Shown: positions 6,722 through 13,167 of the stretch, one piece after another | Layout: each line of letters starts with the position of its first letter | How positions within the stretch are numbered: the first letter of the stretch is position 1 | From: Nitrospirota bacterium | GTDB lineage: Bacteria; Nitrospirota; Thermodesulfovibrionia; Thermodesulfovibrionales; UBA1546 | DNA: 13,915 nt | Direction of reading: 5' to 3' | Assembly (NCBI GenBank): GCA_004298625.1 | Contig: SCSY01000290.1 | Span: forward strand, 1-13,915 | Position numbers and translations under genes: made by a program | Notes under the pieces: model-generated | The model's input: only the letters and a program-made list of their open reading frames with translations | What the model was told of the DNA's origin: nothing | Database searches by the model: none

Positions 6722-6946
6722 ATGAAAGATAAATGCGCGGGAGCGGCAAACCTCACAACACCTACGCTTAAAATAAAAAAATGCCCTGAATGCAACGGAG
6801 ATGTGGAAATTTTTTCTACTGACCTGGAAGTGAAATGCTGCAACTGCGGCTTTGTCATATATAATGAACTCGAATCCTGCATCCAGTGGTGCAAATATGC
6901 AAAAGAATGCGTTGGAGAAGAACTTTACAAAAAATTAAAAAAGTAA
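6722..6946 (+). CDS. Small cysteine-rich zinc-ribbon protein
   Basis: A 74-residue cytoplasmic protein with nine cysteines and a strong GGAGGTG ribosome site that fixes the ATG. CPEC (21-24) and CCNC (39-42) form a rubredoxin-like zinc ribbon. The C-terminal ESCIQWCKYAKECVGEELY adds C53-x3-C57-x5-C63, and there is also C5, so a second metal or Fe-S site is possible. The function is unknown. I recall similar short proteins, with the same CIxWCKYAKxCVGEE ending, in anaerobic bacteria but cannot name a characterised member. It is convergent with nadA. Small size could suggest an adaptor or redox partner, but this is inference. Confidence 0.85.
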   Translation: MKDKCAGAANLTTPTLKIKKCPECNGDVEIFSTDLEVKCCNCGFVIYNELESCIQWCKYAKECVGEELYKKLKK

Positions 6947-6951
6947 ATTAT

Positions 6952-6975
6952 CAGGGCTAATTCCCCGACGCCCTG
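6952..6975. terminator. Possible bidirectional terminator hairpin
   Basis: CAGGGC (6952-6957) pairs with GCCCTG (6970-6975) across a 12-nt loop, between the convergent zinc-ribbon and nadA genes. On the minus strand the 3' side runs into T-rich sequence. A second small hairpin, GAAC-TCCG-GTTC (7001-7012), is followed on the plus strand by TTATTTTAT. Neither is a strong classic terminator, but the convergent position favours one. Confidence 0.4.
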
Positions 6976-7012
6976 TTTGCATATTTTATATCGCTAATGG
7001 GAACTCCGGTTC

Positions 7013-8020
7013 TTATTTTATCTCCAGCATCCTGTCAAGCGCTCTTTTTGCAGGTATCCTGATATGTTCAGGCACCTTGATGATATAATTATCTTCCTTT
7101 AAGGCCCTGAGAACACTTTTAAGTGTTGTCTTTTTCATGTTGGGACATATCATATCTTTTCTCAGAGGGTAAAAAGCCTTTTCAGGATTTTCTTTTCTCA
7201 GCCTGTGCATCAGTCCTATCTCCGTGCCTACAATAAATTCTTTTTCAGAGGACGCCCCGGCGTATCTGAGCATTCCCGACGTGCTCGTAACATGGTCGGC
7301 CATCTCAAGGACCTCCAGCCTGCATTCAGGATGCGCCAGCACAACAGCCCCGGGATGCTCTGCCCTCGCCTTTTTAATATCTTCGGGCATCACTCTCTCA
7401 TGCACATGACAGAAGCCGTCCCATGCGATCACCTGCTTTTTCGTATTCCTTGCCGCCCATGCCGAAAGATTTTTATCAGGTATGCATATAACCTTTTCAC
7501 CAGGCAGCGATTCTATAACTTTCACAACATTTGCAGAGGTGCAGCATATATCGCTCTCCGCCTTTATATCCGCAGTTGTATTGACATACGCAACAACAGG
7601 CACGCCCGGATTTTGCGCCTTGATGTCACGGAGCGTGAATTCCGGGGGATAAACATAAGGCGGCGGGTTGTCAAAACCTGGAAAACTTTTTCTTAGGGGT
7701 CTTGGAGAATCAACTCTTATCATATCCGCCATGGGACATCCCGCGCCGAGCTCTGTCAGAAGAACTGTTTTTTCAGGCGAAAGGATCGAGGCGCTCTCCG
7801 CCATAAAATGAACGCCGGCAAATACGATTATATCGCATTTAATTGTGGATGCTGTTCTTGAAAGTTCCAGTGAATCTCCCACAAAATCAGCAATATCCTG
7901 GACCTCGTCCCTCTGGTAGTTGTGAGATAGAATTATCGCGCGCTTTTCTTCCTTCAACTTCAGAATTTCTTGTCGAAGCGACTCTATTCCGACTCGAAGA
8001 CCGGGATTCTCTGCGGGCAT
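7013..8020 (-). CDS. nadA: Quinolinate synthase
   Basis: A 335-residue [4Fe-4S] enzyme that condenses iminoaspartate with dihydroxyacetone phosphate to quinolinate in de novo NAD synthesis. The three cluster cysteines, placed by recalled alignment to Thermotoga NadA, are C95 (GAGCPMAD), C204 (GFCHVHER) and C292 (MICPNMKKT). Other hallmarks are SHNYQRDEVQDIADFVGDSLELS, YVNTTADIKAESD, CTSANV, PDKNL and HPEC. Between C95 and YVNTTA there is a proline-rich insertion of about 25 residues (roughly 102-128) compared with short NadA proteins. The start ATG directly follows the transglycosylase stop (TAG|ATG), with CAGG 6 nt upstream. NadB and NadC, which usually accompany it, are not in the window. 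It is the last gene of the right-hand operon. Confidence 0.96.
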   Translation of the reverse strand: MPAENPGLRVGIESLRQEILKLKEEKRAIILSHNYQRDEVQDIADFVGDSLELSRTASTIKCDIIVFAGVHFMAESASILSPEKTVLLTELGAGCPMADMIRVDSPRPLRKSFPGFDNPPPYVYPPEFTLRDIKAQNPGVPVVAYVNTTADIKAESDICCTSANVVKVIESLPGEKVICIPDKNLSAWAARNTKKQVIAWDGFCHVHERVMPEDIKKARAEHPGAVVLAHPECRLEVLEMADHVTSTSGMLRYAGASSEKEFIVGTEIGLMHRLRKENPEKAFYPLRKDMICPNMKKTTLKSVLRALKEDNYIIKVPEHIRIPAKRALDRMLEIK

Positions 8021-8752
8021 CTAAAACCTGAGCGTATTCGTCTTGGGGAGAGGGAAGTTTGTGAAGAGGATTGTGCCGTCCTCCATTAATATCCTGTAAA
8101 TAGGTTCCGGCTTTTTGACCTTGCCTGAGCCTGAAGAATAATAGTCGGTCTTGCCGTTATAGAGCGCAAGCACTTTTTTAACATACTGCTTTGTCTCTGA
8201 GATAGGAGGCACGCAGCCATATTTCTCGACAGTCTTCGGCCCGGCATTATACGCCGCAAGCGCAAGAGTAAGGTTGCCATCGAATCTCTCGATAAGGTAT
8301 CTCAGATATCTTGTGCCGCCGTCTATATTCTCCTCAGGGTCATAGGGATTTTTAACCTGAAGGTCGTTTGCGGTTGCCGGCATTAACTGCATAAGTCCCA
8401 TTGCGCCTTTTTTTGAGACAGCATACGGATTGCCGTTTGATTCAGCCCTTATAACTGCGGTAACAAGCGACGGGTCCACATCGTGTTCTTTTGCTTTCTT
8501 GTTTATTATAGGATTGTAACAATCTTTTTTCTTTTTAGGATACGTAAGGGGGTCTGCTTTAGCGTATACGACTGATTTACTGCTGTTTTTCTCTTTCAGT
8601 ATCCGTTCATTTTTTTTACCAGCCGGGGCGTCCGTATAAAGCGCAACGCCATCATCCCCGACATATTTGTATATGTCGGCTTCCGCAAAACTCCAGGGCA
8701 GCAACAATATTACCACTGCACTTAAGATTAACCTCATGGTCAAATATACCAT
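8021..8752 (-). CDS. Exported lytic transglycosylase (SLT domain) with DUF4124-like ends
   Basis: A 243-residue periplasmic murein hydrolase of the Slt/MltE-like type, cleaving the MurNAc-GlcNAc bond to form 1,6-anhydro ends. The signal peptide spans about residues 6-24 (MRLILSAVVILLLPWSFAEA). A DUF4124-like segment IYKYVGDDGVALYTDAP follows at 27-43. The SLT domain runs about 78-200, with catalytic Glu104 in VIRAESNGNP, GAMGLMQLMPAT (116-127) and ALAAYNAGP (164-172). A second similar stretch, PIYRILMEDGTILFTNFP (217-234), ends the protein. Two ATGs are possible, at 8752 and 8737. The second gives the tidier signal peptide; the first has a CGGG element upstream. It starts about 15 nt after glgB and abuts nadA. 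Confidence 0.93.
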   Translation of the reverse strand: MVYLTMRLILSAVVILLLPWSFAEADIYKYVGDDGVALYTDAPAGKKNERILKEKNSSKSVVYAKADPLTYPKKKKDCYNPIINKKAKEHDVDPSLVTAVIRAESNGNPYAVSKKGAMGLMQLMPATANDLQVKNPYDPEENIDGGTRYLRYLIERFDGNLTLALAAYNAGPKTVEKYGCVPPISETKQYVKKVLALYNGKTDYYSSGSGKVKKPEPIYRILMEDGTILFTNFPLPKTNTLRF

Positions 8753-8767
8753 TTAAACCCGCTACTG

Positions 8768-10969
8768 TCAATCTTTTGCAGGCTTAAAAACCACCATTGC
8801 CAGAGGCGGCAATGTTATGTTTATCGAATATGGCCTTCCATGCCATTGGATATCCTCTGCCAAAACACCGCCTGCGTTTCCGATATTGCTGCCCCAGTAT
8901 TCCAAAGAATCGCTGTTTAAAACTTCCCTGTAAAACCCGGCTTCCGGCACTCCTATCCTGTAGTCGGATCTCGGCACAGGCGTAAAATTACATACAAATA
9001 CAAGGAAGTCATCGGATTTTTTTGCCTTTCTTATGAAGGCTATTATGCTCTGTTCCGTATCGCGAAAATCTATCCATTCAAAGCCCCAATAATTAAAGTC
9101 CACCTCATACAGCGACGGCTCCGATTTATAAAGCCCATTTAAGTCGCTGACGAATCTCCTGAGTTTCTGATGCGGCTCATACTGAAGCAGGTGCCAGTCA
9201 ATGCTGTGATCATGTTTCCACTCATCCCACTGCCCGATTTCATCTCCCATAAAAAGAAGTTTCTTGCCGGGATGTCCATACATGAAACCGTATAAAAGCC
9301 TGAGATTCGCAAACTTCTGCCACATATCGCCGGGCATCTTACCGAGCATGGAACTCTTGCCGTGCACAACTTCATCATGTGAAAGCACAAGCATAAAATT
9401 TTCCGTAAAGGCGTAAAGGAGACTGAATGTCAGGTTGTTGTGATGGAATTTCCTGTGAACAGGCTCTTTTGAAAAATATTCGAGCATGTCATGCATCCAT
9501 CCCATATTCCATTTGAGGCTGAACCCCAGCCCTCCCAGATATACCGGCCTTGATACGCCCGGCCATGCAGTTGATTCTTCTGCAATTGTAAGTATCCCGG
9601 CATGTTGCTGATGGACGATCTCATTGAATTTTTTAAGGAAATCAATTGCCTCGAGGTTTTCCCTGCCCCCGAAAATATTCGGAATCCACTCGCCCTCTTC
9701 TCTTGAATAATCCAGATAGATCATTGAAGCGACAGCGTCAACCCTTAAACCGTCAATGTGATATTTTTCCAGCCAGAAAAGCGCATTTGAGATTAAGAAA
9801 TTTCTTACCTCATTTCTTCCATAATTAAAAATAAGCGTGCCCCAGTCCCTGTGTTCGCCTTTTCTCGGGTCTGCATGTTCATACAATGCCGTCCCGTCAA
9901 AATGCCCAAGCCCATGAGCGTCCCGCGGAAAATGCGCAGGCACCCAGTCAAGGATAACACCGATATTGTCCTGATGGCACTTATCCACAAAATACATGAA
10001 ATCACTCGGGGTCCCGTATCTGTTTGTCGGAGCAAAATACCCGATTGTCTGATATCCCCATGATGCATCAAGAGGATGTTCTGTTACAGGAAGAAGCTCT
10101 ATGTGCGTATAGCCCATTTCCTTTACATAAGGGATCAATTTTTCAGCCAGTTCCTTATACGTAAGAAAACGATTTTCTTCTTCAGGCATGCGCATCCATG
10201 AACTCAGGTGCGCCTCGTAAACAGAGACCGGAGACTCAAACCAGTTCTTTTTAGAACGCATATCCAGCCAGTCATCGTCTTCCCATTGATATTTATTTAT
10301 GTTATAGACGATAGAGGCGCTCTTGGGCCTGACTTCAAAATAAAAGGCATAAGGGTCGGCCTTCAGGAAAATATCGCCGGCTTGTGATTTTATCTCAAAC
10401 TTATAAATCTTGCCCTCATCGAGTCCCGGGATGAACAGTTCCCATATACCCGACAAGCCCAGCACGCGCATCTGATGCCTTCTGCCGTCCCAGTTATTAA
10501 AATCACCAACAACGCTTACCCTTTTTGCATTAGGCGCCCAGACCGCAAAATGAACGCCCTTTATGCCGTTAATCTCAGTGATATGGCTGCCGAGTTTTTC
10601 GTAGTTGCTGTAATGGCTCCCCTCTCCAATAAGATACAGGTCAAAATCGGAAAGCACGGGCCAGAATGAATAAGGGTCGTGAAATTCAAATATGTGTTCA
10701 TTGGATGCCTTTAGCCTCAGCTTATATCTGAATAATTCTTTTCTGTCATCAAAGTTCTTTTCAAAAAAACCTGCCTTGTTGGTCTTTTCCATCTTATAGG
10801 CCTTATTGTCGCCGACATCAACAACCCATGCCTCATCAGCATCCGGCAAAAAAGCACGCACAGCTATCGTCTTCTTCTTGCCGGATTCAACTTCGTGCAT
10901 CCCCAAAATCAAAAAGGGATCCCAGTGTTCTGCTTTGATAATGCGTTTAATATGCTCTTTTAGCGTCAT
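8768..10969 (-). CDS. glgB: 1,4-alpha-glucan branching enzyme
   Basis: A 733-residue GH13 enzyme that makes alpha-1,6 branches in glycogen, close in length to E. coli GlgB (728). An N-terminal N1 module (about 1-115) precedes a CBM48 module (about 125-225, with FAVWAPNAKRVSVVGDFNNWDG). The catalytic barrel carries DWVPAHFP (341-348), GLRVDAVASMIY with nucleophile Asp411, IAEES with acid/base Glu464, and LSHDEVVHGK with Asp532. The spacing between these three residues equals that of E. coli D405/E458/D526. A C-terminal beta domain ends LPPLAMVVFKPAKD. The ATG overlaps the TGA of the caspase-like lipoprotein gene (ATGA), so the two are probably translationally coupled. No glgA, glgC or glgP is in the window. 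Confidence 0.97.
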   Translation of the reverse strand: MTLKEHIKRIIKAEHWDPFLILGMHEVESGKKKTIAVRAFLPDADEAWVVDVGDNKAYKMEKTNKAGFFEKNFDDRKELFRYKLRLKASNEHIFEFHDPYSFWPVLSDFDLYLIGEGSHYSNYEKLGSHITEINGIKGVHFAVWAPNAKRVSVVGDFNNWDGRRHQMRVLGLSGIWELFIPGLDEGKIYKFEIKSQAGDIFLKADPYAFYFEVRPKSASIVYNINKYQWEDDDWLDMRSKKNWFESPVSVYEAHLSSWMRMPEEENRFLTYKELAEKLIPYVKEMGYTHIELLPVTEHPLDASWGYQTIGYFAPTNRYGTPSDFMYFVDKCHQDNIGVILDWVPAHFPRDAHGLGHFDGTALYEHADPRKGEHRDWGTLIFNYGRNEVRNFLISNALFWLEKYHIDGLRVDAVASMIYLDYSREEGEWIPNIFGGRENLEAIDFLKKFNEIVHQQHAGILTIAEESTAWPGVSRPVYLGGLGFSLKWNMGWMHDMLEYFSKEPVHRKFHHNNLTFSLLYAFTENFMLVLSHDEVVHGKSSMLGKMPGDMWQKFANLRLLYGFMYGHPGKKLLFMGDEIGQWDEWKHDHSIDWHLLQYEPHQKLRRFVSDLNGLYKSEPSLYEVDFNYWGFEWIDFRDTEQSIIAFIRKAKKSDDFLVFVCNFTPVPRSDYRIGVPEAGFYREVLNSDSLEYWGSNIGNAGGVLAEDIQWHGRPYSINITLPPLAMVVFKPAKD

Positions 10970-12417
10970 TTTCTTAAGCCAAACCTTCCCTTTAATTTCT
11001 CAACATCAGGGCTTACGCTCGGACTTTGTTGAACATTGATTTGCTTTGCCTCGTCTTCAACGAGAGGTTTTATGTATTCGTAAATCTCGGCAATATTTTT
11101 CTTGCCGTCTTTAAGGGCTTTTAGGAAATAGTATGTAAATACTCCATGCCCTTTTTCAGGAGAAGAAGTAGAAATCTGCGTTCCCTGCGTTGCCGAGAGT
11201 ACCGCCATGTTTGATGATAAAACCCCTGTATCCACCATCATCACCAGCGGCCTCGCGCCCTTTGCAAGCACGCTCCTTCCGCCAGCGCCTGAAAAACAGG
11301 AATCAAGGAGAACAATCACTTCCGCTACTTGAAGCTTGCCGAGTTTATCGTAAAGCCTTTTCAATGGATAGCCTGTATCCTCAAGATAATTCGGGTCGCC
11401 ATCAAACGGCACAATATAGGCGTCTCCGTTTTTTGCATCAGGCGCTCCATGGCCGGAATAATAGATTACTACTTTACTGTCGCTCTTGGTCCTGTTCGGA
11501 AGCCACGTTTCTACAGTTTTCTTTATGCTTGACTGCGTTGCCCTTTCATTCAGGAGAAGTTCTATATTCCTTTCCTTGACGCCCAACGATACAAGATACT
11601 CTTTCATAAGCTTTGCATCGCTGGAAGAATAATCTGAAGCAGGCAAATCCTGATATTTCTCAACGCCTATAACAACTGCCATGTCATTATCTCCCATTAC
11701 TTTATCGGTTACACCAAAAAAAGGCTTATCAACATCGGATTTGACAATGGGCAATTCCTTTCCGGACGGCTTCGAAGCTATAGTTTCGGATACTCCTTTT
11801 GCAGCAACAAATGCATGAATCTCACGTGAAGAAGTTATAACTTTAGCAGCCTCTTGTAAAGCAGCAACTACTGATTCTGCGGCTACACTTCCAGTCGCTC
11901 CCAAAAAATCACCCGTGATAGGTGCGGAGTATATTTTTTCCACTTTAGGTGAACTTATTATTCCCTCCCATACGAGCGCTCCTTTCATATCATAAACAGC
12001 AAGTTTAATGGATATTTTTGCAACAGCCGTTGATGTGAAAGCGCCTGCACCGCTATACCAATGCTGGAATTTTCCAACTTTTGGGATGATAATAACATCA
12101 ATATCTTGCGGATACGGCTTGCCTTTCACTATAACTGCCTTATTAAAAGCAGGAGACAAAATAGTGAGAACATTCTTCTTGATCATCTGTCCAAAGGGGA
12201 AAGTATATGTTCCATAAATGGATGATTCGTTTGCTTGTCCAGTGAACGTATAATTTTCCATCTGGTCGGTTATAAGAATTGCTGTATTCAATGGTGTTTT
12301 TTGGACAATGTCAGGCGGGGCCGCAGTAACATCTACCATAGGGACGTTGTAATGCCCTGCACATCCCACAGTTAAAAATGATAATAAAAATATAACCATT
12401 ACTCCCAATCTTTTCAT
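10966..12417 (-). CDS. Caspase-like (peptidase C14, p20-type) lipoprotein
   Basis: A 483-residue protein with two parts. It starts MKRLGVMVIFLLSFLTVGC, a lipoprotein signal peptide with acylated Cys19; the next residue is Ala, which favours the outer membrane. Residues about 25-205 form a domain I do not recognise, with the look of alpha/beta outer-membrane lipoprotein domains. A linker follows, then a caspase-like domain from about 245 (DMAVVIGVEKYQDLPA). Its catalytic dyad is His323 in YYSGHGAPD and Cys374 in LLDSCFSGAGG, so it should be active, typically cleaving after basic residues in bacterial orthocaspases. The start at 12417 is chosen for GGAGG 7 nt upstream and the signal peptide; an ATG at 12450 would add eleven residues. 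It lies 17 nt after ubiX and overlaps glgB. The substrate is unknown. Confidence 0.9.
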   Translation of the reverse strand: MKRLGVMVIFLLSFLTVGCAGHYNVPMVDVTAAPPDIVQKTPLNTAILITDQMENYTFTGQANESSIYGTYTFPFGQMIKKNVLTILSPAFNKAVIVKGKPYPQDIDVIIIPKVGKFQHWYSGAGAFTSTAVAKISIKLAVYDMKGALVWEGIISSPKVEKIYSAPITGDFLGATGSVAAESVVAALQEAAKVITSSREIHAFVAAKGVSETIASKPSGKELPIVKSDVDKPFFGVTDKVMGDNDMAVVIGVEKYQDLPASDYSSSDAKLMKEYLVSLGVKERNIELLLNERATQSSIKKTVETWLPNRTKSDSKVVIYYSGHGAPDAKNGDAYIVPFDGDPNYLEDTGYPLKRLYDKLGKLQVAEVIVLLDSCFSGAGGRSVLAKGARPLVMMVDTGVLSSNMAVLSATQGTQISTSSPEKGHGVFTYYFLKALKDGKKNIAEIYEYIKPLVEDEAKQINVQQSPSVSPDVEKLKGRFGLRK

Positions 12418-12434
12418 ACTCCCACCTCCAGAAA

Positions 12435-13058
12435 TCATTTGCCTCCCCACCGCTTAAAAATCTCATGTTCGCTTTCCATCGCATCGAGTATCTTTCCTGC
12501 CATAAAATCAACAAGATCATCAATCTTCTCAGGCTTATGGTAAAAGGCAGGAACAGGCGGAGCAATCTTGACGCCAAGCCTCGCAAGCTTGAGCATATTT
12601 TCAAGATGAATTGCGCTGAAAGGCATCTCGCGGGGAGAAAGAAGCAGCGGCCTTCCCTCCTTTATCGTCACATCAGCAGCACGCTCTACAAGGTTGTTCG
12701 CATAGCCATTGGCAATGCCTGAAAGGGTTTTCATCGAGCATGGCACAACAAACATCCCGTCTGTCTTGAACGAACCGCTGGCAATAGGTGCATACATATC
12801 TGTATCCTCATGAAAGAAAAGCCTGTCTGTTTTAAAATGTTTTCTAATCTTATCTTCTGTCAACTTTGACCCTTTGACCCTTTGACCTTTTGACCCTTCT
12901 TTAATTGTCCAGTCTATTCCTGTTTCATCTTTTATTATCGAAAATGATTGTGATGAGATTATGAGATGGACTTCAGATGTCTTCAGAAGTTCCTTGAGAA
13001 CCCTTATGCCGATTATTGAACCGCTTGCGCCGCTTATGGCAAAGACATATTTTTTCAT
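12435..13058 (-). CDS. ubiX: Flavin prenyltransferase UbiX
   Basis: A 207-residue flavoprotein that joins dimethylallyl phosphate to FMN, making the prenyl-FMN cofactor of UbiD decarboxylases. Family signatures are ISGASGS (8-14, phosphate binding), PIASGSFKTDGMFVVPCSMKTLSGIANG (91-118), NLVERAADVTIKE (122-134), RPLLLSPREMPFS (136-148) and PPVPAFYHKP (167-176). Residues about 54-65 (EGSKGQRVKGSK) are a low-complexity insert absent from E. coli UbiX and encoded by an 8-bp tandem repeat. AGGA lies about 5 nt before the ATG, and a double-hairpin repeat ends 12 nt upstream of the start. It heads the tightly packed right-hand cluster. The matching ubiD is at 2351-3814 on the other strand. Confidence 0.95.
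   Translation of the reverse strand: MKKYVFAISGASGSIIGIRVLKELLKTSEVHLIISSQSFSIIKDETGIDWTIKEGSKGQRVKGSKLTEDKIRKHFKTDRLFFHEDTDMYAPIASGSFKTDGMFVVPCSMKTLSGIANGYANNLVERAADVTIKEGRPLLLSPREMPFSAIHLENMLKLARLGVKIAPPVPAFYHKPEKIDDLVDFMAGKILDAMESEHEIFKRWGGK
12865..12896. repeat. Octanucleotide tandem repeat inside ubiX
   Basis: Four near-identical units on the plus strand: TTTGACCC, TTTGACCC, TTTGACC, TTTTGACCC. Together they are 32 bp, within the coding frame of ubiX, and encode the low-complexity GSKGQRVKGSK. A single 8-bp unit is not a multiple of three, so gain or loss of one unit would shift the frame. Confidence 0.85.
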
Positions 13059-13070
13059 GAAATCCTATTT

Positions 13071-13136
13071 GTCATTCCCGTGAAAACGGGAATCCAGTTT
13101 CTTTGGTTTCTGGATTCCTGCTTACGCAGGAATGAC
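13071..13136. repeat. 66-bp double-hairpin palindromic repeat (GTCATTCC...GGAATGAC)
   Basis: Terminal inverted repeats GTCATTCC (13071-13078) and GGAATGAC (13129-13136) enclose two hairpins. The first is ATTCCCGT-GAAA-ACGGGAAT (13074-13093) and the second ATTCCTGC-TTAC-GCAGGAAT (13114-13133), with AATCCAG/CTGGATT forming an inner stem. The core resembles widely dispersed bacterial intergenic repeats, including the neisserial dRS3 type (recalled). It fills most of the uracil-DNA glycosylase/ubiX gap and may destabilise or terminate read-through. Confidence 0.9.
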
Positions 13137-13167
13137 TGAAAGAAATTGTCTATGTCTTTCATTAAAG

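Noticed and set aside
10966..12417. Caspase-like protein as part of an anti-phage defence system
   Set aside because: No gasdermin, CBASS, CRISPR or other defence partner is adjacent, and the protein is a predicted lipoprotein, which does not fit a cytoplasmic effector.
12865..12896. CRISPR-like array
   Set aside because: The units are only 8 bp, directly abutting and without spacers, so this is a simple tandem repeat.
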